Position numbers and translations under genes: made by a program. The notes beneath the pieces are model-generated. The model saw only the letters and a program-made list of their open reading frames with translations. It did no database searches and was not told where the DNA came from. Positions 1 to 5,713 of a stretch of DNA of 5,751 nucleotides are shown piece after piece. Within the stretch, counting starts at the first letter, position 1; the number at the start of each line of letters is the position of its first letter. The stretch spans positions 1 through 5,751 of the forward strand of contig DAOVRB010000081.1 in the NCBI GenBank assembly GCA_030628325.1. The letters are read 5' to 3'. The stretch is from Methanomicrobiaceae archaeon. Lineage in GTDB: Archaea; Halobacteriota; Methanomicrobia; Methanomicrobiales; Methanomicrobiaceae.

Positions 1-996
1 GTTTGTCATCCTGACTGAATCTTCTGCATTCTCCACAGTGCCCATCATCGCTCTGATGGCGTCGATATTCTCGACAACGACATCCGCTTCCTGATGGATG
101 GCCTGGAAGAGGTAGAGTTCGGTGTTGTTAATGACTGATACAGACTCTTCATAGATGCATGACTCCCAGAGGTCTGAACGTGGTCTGCCCATATCAGAGG
201 CGAGTTCCTTTAATTCTGCGGTGCTGGTTATGCCTGTGTATTTTCTCACAAGACCCATACGCGGGTGGGCTTCGATCAGTTCGAGCACTTCCTCACGTGT
301 GGCTTTTTCTTTAAGGTCTATCTGCAGGACATGCATATGCATGAAAGTTGTAGGCACAATCATCGCCATTGTTACAATGTCTATATCCGGGATGACAGTG
401 AGTACATCCGGCCCGTGGTGACTTGGGATGGTGACCGGGTTTAAGACAACAGCGTCAACAGGGCCTTTCTTAATACCGCCCGGGTCAGAACCACGCCTTA
501 CCATGGTTGCCCTCACTTTACTGACACCGAATTTTTTGTCGACCTCGTTTATTATACGGCAGAGACCTGTGGTATTGCAGGAGACTACGCGTACAAACTG
601 CCTGCCAAGTGTTTCAGTGTAATTGCAGGACGAATTGAATGAGAAATCTGCGATATCATGTGCTTCCCCACCCTGCCAGATGGCTTTTACTCTGAAGAGT
701 TCGTAGAGCTCTTTGTTTTTGACACCGACTCCTCCGGGAGTTGCGTCCACAACGATGTCTGCGTGTTTTAACATCTCTTCAATGTCACCGGCGATAGTGA
801 TGCCTGCCTCTTCGAATGCCTCTCTTTTGTTGAGATCTGCTATATAGAGCGGATATCCCCGCTGGTTGGCGATAAATGCCTCACCACTTGGCCGGGTTTT
901 GGAAACTCCGATGACTTCCATGTCAGGCTGAGCGGCTACAGCATCAGCAACCCTCTTTCCGATGGTGCCGTACCCGTTGATTGCGACTTTTATCAT
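1..996 (-). CDS. gap: Archaeal (class II) glyceraldehyde-3-phosphate dehydrogenase, C-terminus cut by window edge
   Basis: This enzyme interconverts glyceraldehyde-3-phosphate and 1,3-bisphosphoglycerate with NAD(P) and phosphate in the cytoplasm. In methanogens it mainly serves gluconeogenesis. Read on the minus strand from ATG at 996-994, the frame is open for 332 codons to the window edge without a stop. Family members are about 335-345 residues, so only a few residues are missing. The protein begins MIKVAINGYGTIGKR, a Rossmann dinucleotide-binding loop (G8, G10, G13), followed by the family's KT-P-x-x-EA segment (about 33-40). The catalytic cysteine is C140 in SCNTTGLCR, and a histidine-rich SHHGPDV motif lies at about 192-198. 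H220 in TTFMHMH sits where the family's catalytic histidine is expected. No Shine-Dalgarno sequence precedes the ATG, which suggests a leaderless or near-leaderless transcript. It is divergent from the ATPase gene. Identification is very secure; cofactor preference cannot be read from the sequence. Confidence 0.96.
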   Translation of the reverse strand, partial: MIKVAINGYGTIGKRVADAVAAQPDMEVIGVSKTRPSGEAFIANQRGYPLYIADLNKREAFEEAGITIAGDIEEMLKHADIVVDATPGGVGVKNKELYELFRVKAIWQGGEAHDIADFSFNSSCNYTETLGRQFVRVVSCNTTGLCRIINEVDKKFGVSKVRATMVRRGSDPGGIKKGPVDAVVLNPVTIPSHHGPDVLTVIPDIDIVTMAMIVPTTFMHMHVLQIDLKEKATREEVLELIEAHPRMGLVRKYTGITSTAELKELASDMGRPRSDLWESCIYEESVSVINNTELYLFQAIHQEADVVVENIDAIRAMMGTVENAEDSVRMTN

Positions 997-1020
997 TAAT
1001 TGTATAGATAGACTGATGAT

Positions 1021-1030
1021 TCATTAAATG
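1021..1030 (-). promoter_or_regulatory. Candidate TATA box for gap
   Basis: On the minus strand the sequence reads CATTTAATGA, centred about 30 bp upstream of the gap ATG. Archaeal transcription usually starts about 25 bp downstream of the box centre, which would place the start within a few bases of the ATG. That fits the absence of a Shine-Dalgarno motif. The match to the archaeal TATA consensus is only moderate, and no convincing BRE is visible. Confidence 0.35.
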
Positions 1031-1150
1031 TATGCTGTAGTACCCCTGTGGAATTTTCCGATTACGTCCGGGTCATCAGAGCTCGCAGCCGGAGATATAT
1101 ACCGTGAAAGACTGCCGGGGAAAGGTTTTCTCTTTTTTACTGCACACGGT

Positions 1151-1160
1151 CTTTTATTTT
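1151..1160 (+). promoter_or_regulatory. Candidate TATA element for the ATPase gene
   Basis: CTTTTATTTT lies about 50 bp upstream of the ATPase start and would predict a leader of roughly 25-30 bases containing the GGAGG site. A second candidate, ATATATA at 1095-1101, is a better TATA match but would give a leader of about 85 bases. The sequence alone does not decide between them. Confidence 0.3.
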
Positions 1161-1196
1161 GTACCGGAGAAGTCAACACTGGGTAAATATTCCAGT

Positions 1197-1201
1197 GGAG
1201 G
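1197..1201 (+). promoter_or_regulatory. Ribosome binding site that fixes a TTG start
   Basis: GGAGG, fully complementary to the archaeal 16S rRNA 3' end (CCUCC), lies 7 bases before the TTG at 1209-1211. It supports that non-AUG start over any internal ATG. The protein beginning there also matches the expected N-terminus of the family. Confidence 0.8.
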
Positions 1202-1208
1202 ATTTTGA

Positions 1209-2321
1209 TTGGAAAACCCGTTTGTATTTGGAGAACCTGTGTTGGGAGAGCATTTCATCAACAGAGAAAAGGAACTGAAAAAACTGAAAAATTATCTCGA
1301 AAACCAGAGAAATGTGATTATATATTCTCCGCGCCGGTACGGGAAGACCTCACTTGTCCGAAGAGCACTTGCTGAACTTAATGAACTTAAGGCAGAGTAC
1401 TGCTGTCTGTTTATTGACTGCTACGCTGTCATATCTGAAAGGGAACTGGCAAAAAAGCTATCAGAACAGGTGCTCATGCACTACCCTGAGAAGGAATTTT
1501 TTGAGGCGGTAAAGCGTTTATTCCACGGTCTCTCCCCTAAACTTACGATAAAATCCATCCCTGAAGTGCAGGTTGAAGTTGACTACAACTATGAAGATGA
1601 CTGGCATGAATCGTTTGATCTCCCAAAACGTCTTGCAGAGGATAAAGAGATGCCGGTTATTGTCGTCTTTGATGAATTCCAGGAATTAGGCAGGTTTAAA
1701 AATCTCTTAAAAGTGCTCAGGGCGACGTTTCAGAACCACCAGTGTGTGAGTTATGTCTTTATCGGGAGCAGGAGGCATATGATGGAGTGGATTTTTCAGT
1801 CGCAGGAGAGTCCTTTCTACAATTTTGGTGCCCATATCACCCTTAAAGAGATCCCAAAACCCGAATTTCCCGGATATATCAGGTATGCTTTTGAAGAATC
1901 CGGCATTCTTTTTGATGAAAAGGCCATTGAGGAGATGCTGAAACTCACAAAGTGCCATCCGCACTTTACCCAGAGGGTCTGTTTTGAGTTGTGGTATACG
2001 GGCAGGCGAAACGGCTGCGTAAAAAAAGGTGATCCCGAACGGGTGCTAAAGGAGGTAATCAGTGACCTTGAGGACTCTTTCATCTCAGTCTGGGATTCAC
2101 TCTCACCCAACCAGAGAAAAGCGCTTCTCGGGATTGCAAAGGATGGCCGTGATCTATTTTCCGGTAATTTTCTCAGGGAAAATGATTTTAAAAGTCCTGC
2201 GAGTGTCCAGTCCGCTCTCAGAAAACTGATAGAAAGGGATATTGTATCGCGTTCAGTAAAGCAATACAATGTATCTGATGTATTTATGGAATACTGGTTG
2301 AAATTCAGATTTTTATCCTGA
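1209..2321 (+). CDS. Archaeal-family P-loop ATPase (ATPase_2-like, AAA+/STAND-related) with C-terminal winged-helix-like region
   Basis: A 370-residue soluble ATPase of the family found in many copies in archaeal genomes; its cellular role is generally unknown. It starts at TTG (MENPFVFGEPV...), with GGAGG 7 bases upstream. The family-typical FxNRExEL motif is at 16-23. The Walker A region is SPRRYGKTSL (40-49), keeping GKT but with Ser in place of the first Gly, as is usual in this family. Walker B is VIVVFDEFQEL (150-160; D155, E156), and a sensor-1-like segment YVFIGSRRHMM is at 182-192. The C-terminal 70 residues (about 297-370, from LSPNQRKALLGIA) look like a winged helix: a predicted helical pair, then ALRKLIERDIV and a beta-wing-like end. 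No signal peptide or membrane segment is seen. The gene stands alone between gap and the chemoreceptor, so context gives no function. The family call is firm; the biological role is open. Confidence 0.9.
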   Translation: MENPFVFGEPVLGEHFINREKELKKLKNYLENQRNVIIYSPRRYGKTSLVRRALAELNELKAEYCCLFIDCYAVISERELAKKLSEQVLMHYPEKEFFEAVKRLFHGLSPKLTIKSIPEVQVEVDYNYEDDWHESFDLPKRLAEDKEMPVIVVFDEFQELGRFKNLLKVLRATFQNHQCVSYVFIGSRRHMMEWIFQSQESPFYNFGAHITLKEIPKPEFPGYIRYAFEESGILFDEKAIEEMLKLTKCHPHFTQRVCFELWYTGRRNGCVKKGDPERVLKEVISDLEDSFISVWDSLSPNQRKALLGIAKDGRDLFSGNFLRENDFKSPASVQSALRKLIERDIVSRSVKQYNVSDVFMEYWLKFRFLS

Positions 2322-2390
2322 AACTGAGTAATTTCAGATCTCTCTGGCCGGGTAAATCCGGTTTGTTCTGGTGATATGAGTCCGTACAGG

Positions 2391-2426
2391 CCAGTTGGAC
2401 ACATTTATTTCAATGACTGGTTTTTG
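2391..2426 (+). terminator. Possible weak terminator after the ATPase gene
   Basis: CCAGT (2391-2395) pairs with ACTGG (2416-2420) across a 20-base loop and is followed directly by TTTTTG. A second short stem, CCGG/CCGG at 2348-2361, is followed by TTTG. Archaeal termination relies mainly on U-runs, so the T5 tract may matter more than the stem. This is weak evidence. Confidence 0.3.
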
Positions 2427-2491
2427 TTTATCACAAGATTATTTAACTCATAAAGAATAACGATGAATTAAATGGATATCGAATCGTTTAA

Positions 2492-2523
2492 TAGTAAAAC
2501 AACAAATATTTGTTGTTATACTA
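2492..2523. promoter_or_regulatory. 32-bp near-perfect palindrome, candidate operator of the mcp-cheW operon
   Basis: The core AACAACAAATATTTGTTGTT (2498-2517) is a perfect 20-bp palindrome. After one mismatched pair (2497/2518) the symmetry continues outward for five more pairs (TAGTA at 2492-2496 with TACTA at 2519-2523), so 15 of 16 pairs match. It lies about 75 bp upstream of the proposed receptor start, overlaps TATA-like sequence (TTATACTA, 2516-2523) and is followed by related half-sites. These features suggest a dimeric regulator binding site. The regulator cannot be named from the sequence. Confidence 0.6.
2516..2523 (+). promoter_or_regulatory. Candidate TATA box of the mcp-cheW operon
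   Basis: TTATACTA on the right arm of the palindrome would predict transcription starting near 2545 and a leader of about 50 bases. Alternatives are GTTTAATAG (2487-2494 region) and TTAATATTT (2572-2580). The last would place the start inside the coding region, so it is less likely. The choice is uncertain because the whole stretch is AT-rich. Confidence 0.25.
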
Positions 2524-2564
2524 ACAACTCCGGATCTCCCGGTGATGTGTCTGAAAACAGATGG

Positions 2565-2574
2565 TTTGTTGTTA
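2565..2574. repeat. Direct repeat of the palindrome half-site (TTTGTTGTTA)
   Basis: TTTGTTGTTA at 2565-2574 is an exact copy of 2509-2518 in the palindrome, 56 bp away. A reverse-oriented related site, TAACAAC, lies at 2522-2528. Together they form a cluster of AACAAC/GTTGTT sites between the presumed promoter and the receptor start. This is compatible with a secondary operator, but low-complexity AT-rich sequence could also produce it. Confidence 0.4.
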
Positions 2575-2596
2575 ATATTTGGTATATGGTGGTATT

Positions 2597-4864
2597 GTGT
2601 CGATAAATTATATTAATGGTATTCTTCAGAGTGCTCTTGACGGAGATTTCTCCCGAAAGGTGGATGTTACTGAACTTCCCGATGACATGAAGGTCATTGG
2701 TGAAAATGTGGCCAAGGCGGTCAGGAAACTGAAGAGGATGGAGAGTTTTGAGCAGATGCTTAAGGGAAGCGATGACTTCATTAAATACAACCCGCAGGCG
2801 ATTGCCTTTCTTGGTCCGGATAAAAGCAGGCTGGACTTAAACCCCGAATATGAGAAGCTGTGGAGGGGCACACGTGATGAACTGATGACAAAGAAGCTGT
2901 ATGACTTTGACATTGAGATTACGAGTGGCGACGACCTCTATGCCTCTTTTGTGACAAAATGCAATGCGACCACTGATATGACAATATCCTGGGAGGGTGA
3001 TGAGAAGACCTATGTCAGGCTCTACCAGGTACCGGTTCTCAATAATGATGGTGAGATCGATGGTAACTATTACATCTATCAGGATCTGACTGCTCAGCAC
3101 AATGAGCTTGCAGAGGTGCAAAAGCTCCAGAAGCGTGCTGATGCGTTCCTTAAGCAGAACCCGCAGGGGATCACCGCACTCGCTGGTGACAAACACCGCC
3201 TTGACTTAAATGAGATGTACCAGAAGATCTGGCGTGGCGGCTATGAAGAGCTGATGGGAAAGAAGCTCTATGACTTTGACATCGAAATTATAGGCGGTGA
3301 CGATTTCTATGCCTCTTACGAGACAAAGAAGAATGCGATCACCCAGATGAAGATCAACTGGCCGAACAGTGAGACGAGTTACCTGACGCTGTACCAGACG
3401 CCGATTCTTGATGAGAACGGCGATATTGATGTCAACTACTACATCTACCAGGATCAGACAGCAGAAAAGACCCTTGAGAAGTACCTGAATCAGGAAGTTG
3501 ATATTGTTGCAGATAACCTTGGCCTGCTTGCAAAGGGGGAGACAAGGAACTTAAATCTTGAAGTGGGAGCAGCAGACGAGTATACAGAGGCAGCACGTGA
3601 GAACTTCCTGAGAATCAGCGCCAACTTAAAGAAGGTCCAGGAGACATTCGCTGCCATGACCATTGACTTTGTAAAGACTGTCAATGCCCAGAAAGCCGGT
3701 AAGACAGATGTAAGGGCACACCCTGAAAAACTTTCGGGTGTATTTGCGGTGCTTACAAAGGGTATGAATGATGTACTTGATGCGGTTATTACGCCAATCA
3801 CAGAAGCCATGCGGCTCTCGGATGAGTACGCAAAGAACGACCTGAGTGCACGTTTTGATGAGAGTATTGATGTGCAGGGTGACTTTGTTAACTTTAAGGA
3901 TGCCTTAAACAACATCGGTATTGAAGTCGGAAAGACTCTGGCAGAAGCAAAAGATGCACTCGCCATGGTGGATGCAAACATGGTGGATGCCACCAAGGGT
4001 ATTGAGGAGATTGCAAAGGCGATGGAGCAGGTAGCTGTTAACAGCCAGCAGTCTGCAGAGGACTCCAAAAAACAGATTGATGTTGTGGAGGTTGTGGCAA
4101 GAGAGATCTCTGATCTTTCCGCGTCTATTGAGGAGATTGCAAGCACTTCCCAGACTGTCGTTGACAACACCACTGAAGTTACAAAAAAGGGTGATGAGGC
4201 GGCAAAGCTTGGAAAAGAGGCAAGTGATAAGATGCAGGCCGTGGAGAAGATTTCTGAGCAGAGTGTTACTGAGATTAATGCCCTTAACGAGAAGATGCAT
4301 GAGATCAATAATATTGTCAAGCTGATTACGGATATCTCGAACCAGACGAATCTGCTCGCCCTCAATGCGGCAATTGAAGCGGCACGTGCAGGTGAGCATG
4401 GCCGGGGATTTGCTGTTGTGGCGGGTGAGGTCAAGAACCTTGCCGGTGAGTCAAAGGTGGCAACGAATAACATTGAGAAGCTGATTTCCGGCATACAGGC
4501 GGATAGTGTAAGAACTGCCGAGTCCATGAAGTCTGCGTATGATGAGATCAAGGTAGGTATTGAGAGCGTTGAGAAGACAATTAATTCTCTTAATTTCATG
4601 GTGCAGAGTTCCAGGGACGCTGCTGAGGGAGTGGGTGAGATCGCAAGGGCAACAGATGACCAGGCGAATGCAACCAATCGTGTGATGCAGGAGATGGAGA
4701 ACGTAACTCTGATTACAACGGAAAATATGCGTCGCATTGACGATATGGCAGCACTCACAGAGGAGGTCGCCGCATCAACTGAGGAGGTTGGAAGTGGTGC
4801 CCATGAGGTGAGTTCAATGAGTAAACGTCTCCGTGAAATGATGGACGTATTTAAGACTGAGTAA
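2597..4864 (+). CDS. Soluble methyl-accepting chemotaxis protein with tandem PAS domains and HAMP-like segments
   Basis: A cytoplasmic chemoreceptor of about 755 residues that should control a CheA kinase through CheW. I chose GTG at 2597 because GGTGGT (2588-2593) is a usable Shine-Dalgarno match just upstream; an upstream TTG at 2579 would add six residues but has no such site. Order from the GTG: a HAMP-like segment (about 6-46, with ALDGDFSRKVD and LPDDM); PAS 1 (59-166); PAS 2 (182-289); about three HAMP-like units (300-444); then the long coiled-coil signalling domain (450-751). The highly conserved MCP tip is present, with ISNQTNLLALNAAIEAARAG at 580-599 followed by EHGRGFAVVAGEV. Methylation-site consensus matches occur at SASIEEIAST (508-517), AALTEEVAAS (718-727) and AASTEEVGSG (725-734). 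No hydrophobic segment is long enough to cross a membrane. There is no C-terminal NWETF-type tether. Roughly equal helical arms of about 150 residues suggest a long receptor class, perhaps 44H. The signal sensed is unknown. Confidence 0.95.
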   Translation: MSINYINGILQSALDGDFSRKVDVTELPDDMKVIGENVAKAVRKLKRMESFEQMLKGSDDFIKYNPQAIAFLGPDKSRLDLNPEYEKLWRGTRDELMTKKLYDFDIEITSGDDLYASFVTKCNATTDMTISWEGDEKTYVRLYQVPVLNNDGEIDGNYYIYQDLTAQHNELAEVQKLQKRADAFLKQNPQGITALAGDKHRLDLNEMYQKIWRGGYEELMGKKLYDFDIEIIGGDDFYASYETKKNAITQMKINWPNSETSYLTLYQTPILDENGDIDVNYYIYQDQTAEKTLEKYLNQEVDIVADNLGLLAKGETRNLNLEVGAADEYTEAARENFLRISANLKKVQETFAAMTIDFVKTVNAQKAGKTDVRAHPEKLSGVFAVLTKGMNDVLDAVITPITEAMRLSDEYAKNDLSARFDESIDVQGDFVNFKDALNNIGIEVGKTLAEAKDALAMVDANMVDATKGIEEIAKAMEQVAVNSQQSAEDSKKQIDVVEVVAREISDLSASIEEIASTSQTVVDNTTEVTKKGDEAAKLGKEASDKMQAVEKISEQSVTEINALNEKMHEINNIVKLITDISNQTNLLALNAAIEAARAGEHGRGFAVVAGEVKNLAGESKVATNNIEKLISGIQADSVRTAESMKSAYDEIKVGIESVEKTINSLNFMVQSSRDAAEGVGEIARATDDQANATNRVMQEMENVTLITTENMRRIDDMAALTEEVAASTEEVGSGAHEVSSMSKRLREMMDVFKTE
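2771..3094 (+). repeat. PAS repeat 1 (copy A of an internal duplication)
   Basis: This stretch encodes residues 59-166 of the receptor (GTG numbering). It aligns without gaps over 108 residues with copy B at 3140-3463; by hand count 66 positions are identical (about 61%). The block KKLYDFDIEI is fully conserved, as are the WRG, GDD and NYYIYQD motifs. The DNA copies are offset by exactly 369 bp. Confidence 0.9.
3140..3463 (+). repeat. PAS repeat 2 (copy B of an internal duplication)
   Basis: This stretch encodes residues 182-289 of the receptor. It is the partner of the copy at 2771-3094, separated by a short charged helical linker (about 167-181, with ELAEVQKLQKRAD). Differences cluster in the segment before KKLYDFDIEI and in the loop after the conserved Trp of (S/N)W. 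Those changes could alter ligand or partner specificity between the copies. Confidence 0.9.
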
Positions 4865-4877
4865 AACCGGGGTACAA

Positions 4878-5357
4878 ATGGCGACTTTAACAGACGTTGT
4901 GCAATTTCGGATGGGTGGCGAACTATACGCGATGGATATCTTTATCGCGAGGGAAATTGTTGAGATGGTACCAATCACTCCTATCCCACGGTCACCTTCC
5001 TATATTTCAGGTATTATTAACCTGAGAGGTGAGATCACTAATATCGTGAACTTAAATGAGCTTCTCGGCCTGCCTGTGAATACGATGGCACAGGAGAATC
5101 AGAAGATCATTGTACTTATGGCAGATGCAGTGGGCGGTTCAAATATTGGTATCATAGTGGATGATGTACAGAGTATTATTCAGGTAGATGAAAAGGATGT
5201 GGAGAAGGTCGGTGAGGGTCTCACTTCTGATATTAACGAGTATGTGAAGGGCATCATCAAGACCTATGAAGAGGGTGATGATAAGAAAGGTGCACTTGTT
5301 ATCTGGATTGACATGCAAAAGATCCTTGAGATGATTATACAGAAGAGTACAGGATAG
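4878..5357 (+). CDS. cheW: CheW-family chemotaxis adaptor
   Basis: A 159-residue CheW-like protein that couples chemoreceptors to the CheA kinase in cytoplasmic arrays. The length is normal for a single CheW domain. Start is ATG at 4878; GGGGT (4869-4873), a partial Shine-Dalgarno match, lies 4 bases before it. Family features are a first strand VVQFRMGGELYAMDI (7-21), the REIVEMVPITPIPRSPSYISGIINLRG segment (about 25-51) containing the hallmark INLRG, and the late GIIVDDVQSI strand (91-100). After NLRG the usual Pro and Asp (as in NLRGxxxPVxDL) are replaced: the sequence reads EITNIVNLNELL. It lies 13 bp after the receptor stop codon on the same strand, so the two are very likely co-transcribed and the proteins likely partners. 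No CheA, CheY, CheR or CheB is visible in the window. Confidence 0.95.
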   Translation: MATLTDVVQFRMGGELYAMDIFIAREIVEMVPITPIPRSPSYISGIINLRGEITNIVNLNELLGLPVNTMAQENQKIIVLMADAVGGSNIGIIVDDVQSIIQVDEKDVEKVGEGLTSDINEYVKGIIKTYEEGDDKKGALVIWIDMQKILEMIIQKSTG

Positions 5358-5364
5358 TATGGTC

Positions 5365-5399
5365 GAAAACCAAACTTTTAGTAAAAAAGTCTGGTTTTC
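5365..5399 (+). terminator. Stem-loop terminator of the mcp-cheW operon
   Basis: GAAAACCAAACTTTT (5365-5379) pairs with AAAAGTCTGGTTTTC (5385-5399): 14 of 15 pairs match, with a 5-base loop (AGTAA). It begins 7 bases after the cheW stop and is followed by a T-rich stretch (TTCATTATAGTTTT). Position and form fit a transcription terminator or 3'-end stabilising hairpin. Because the stem has A/T runs on both sides, it could act in both directions. Confidence 0.65.
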
Positions 5400-5402
5400 T
5401 TC

Positions 5403-5553
5403 ATTATAGTTTTGAACGTATTTTTTAAAATAACCAATGTAAATCGCTAAACGCGATTCACACCGCCCTTCCTCTGAAGGGCGGTGTTCGAGAAAGTTTC
5501 TTTGAAAACTTTCGATTTACATTAGTTCAAAAAGTGACGTTCGTAACTATAAT
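5403..5553. repeat. 151-bp imperfect palindrome with nested hairpins (MITE-like element or structured RNA)
   Basis: The outer arms ATTATAGTTTTGAACGT (5403-5419) and ACGTTCGTAACTATAAT (5537-5553) pair at 15 of 17 positions plus one G-T. TTTTT (5422-5426) can continue with AAAAG (5530-5534). After an internal loop, AATGTAAATCG (5436-5446) pairs perfectly with CGATTTACATT (5513-5523). The centre contains a perfect 12-bp GC-rich stem, ACACCGCCCTTC/GAAGGGCGGTGT (5460-5487), with loop CTCT. It also contains an 8-bp stem, GAAAGTTT/AAACTTTC region (5492-5513), and a 6-bp stem AATCGC/GCGATT (5442-5458) that competes with the outer arm. No reading frame is present. A palindromic non-autonomous mobile element is the favoured reading; no clear target-site duplication was seen. 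A non-coding RNA is the alternative. Confidence 0.65.
5461..5486. other. GC-rich perfect hairpin at the heart of the palindromic element
   Basis: CACCGCCCTTC (5461-5471) and GAAGGGCGGTG (5476-5486) form an 11-bp perfect stem (12 with the flanking A-T pair) closed by the tetraloop CTCT. It contrasts sharply with its AT-rich surroundings. GC-rich hairpins of this look are known near the ends of IS200/IS605-type elements, but no such transposase or TnpB gene is present here. Confidence 0.75.
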
Positions 5554-5713
5554 TCCTGCACAATATTTTTTCCCGGAATTTTAGCAGTTTTGCAGGGTTT
5601 TTGTATATCAATCTTTACTGTTACTCATTACCTCCTAGATTCCCGCAAATTCATAACGAGCCATATTCAAAATGGCTGAATTTCGACTTAAATTATAAAC
5701 GGAGTAAATTTCA

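Larger units (their letters stand above)
5358..5713. other. AT-rich intergenic region after cheW (about 355 bp without a clear gene)
   Basis: From left to right the region holds a terminator-like hairpin (5365-5399), a large palindromic element (5403-5553), and then about 150 bp of AT-rich DNA with only weak structure. In the last part AATTCC/GGAATT (5551-5556 with 5575-5580) and CCTGCA/TGCAGG (5555-5560 with 5591-5596, followed by a T-run) can pair. GCCATATTCAAAATGGC (5660-5676) is a short near-palindrome. On the minus strand an isolated GGAGGT (5635-5630) precedes only a six-codon reading frame. No protein-coding gene can be supported here. Confidence 0.7.

Noticed and set aside
155..622. 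Two short plus-strand open frames (155-421 and 428-622)
   Set aside because: They lie antisense within the clearly identified gap gene, and their translations are low-complexity Ser/Thr/Arg-rich sequence with no recognisable domain.
1817..2404. Minus-strand open frame of 195 codons opposite the ATPase
   Set aside because: It is antisense to a gene with Walker A and B motifs. No ribosome binding site or recognisable domain supports it.
2459..2488. Inverted repeat AACGAT/ATCGTT in the receptor upstream region
   Set aside because: It has only six pairs with an 18-base spacer in AT-rich sequence, so it is easily produced by chance; the neighbouring 32-bp palindrome is far stronger.
3490..4758. 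A 422-codon minus-strand open frame opposite the receptor signalling domain
   Set aside because: It is a shadow of the biased, stop-poor codon pattern of the coiled coil. The plus-strand protein has unmistakable MCP motifs, whereas the antisense product is Ser/Ala-rich without known motifs.
5365..5553. CRISPR array
   Set aside because: The repeats here are inverted arms of hairpins, not regularly spaced direct repeats with unique spacers, and no cas gene is present.
5403..5553. tRNA or other standard RNA gene
   Set aside because: Despite the branched fold, stem lengths do not fit tRNA: there is no 7-bp acceptor stem, no TTCRANY T-loop and no anticodon arm. No known RNA family was recognised by eye.
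5660..5676. Near-palindrome GCCATATTCAAAATGGC as an operator
   Set aside because: It is short and has one mismatch. It also overlaps a competing ATTCA/TGAAT pairing, and the downstream gene is itself uncertain.
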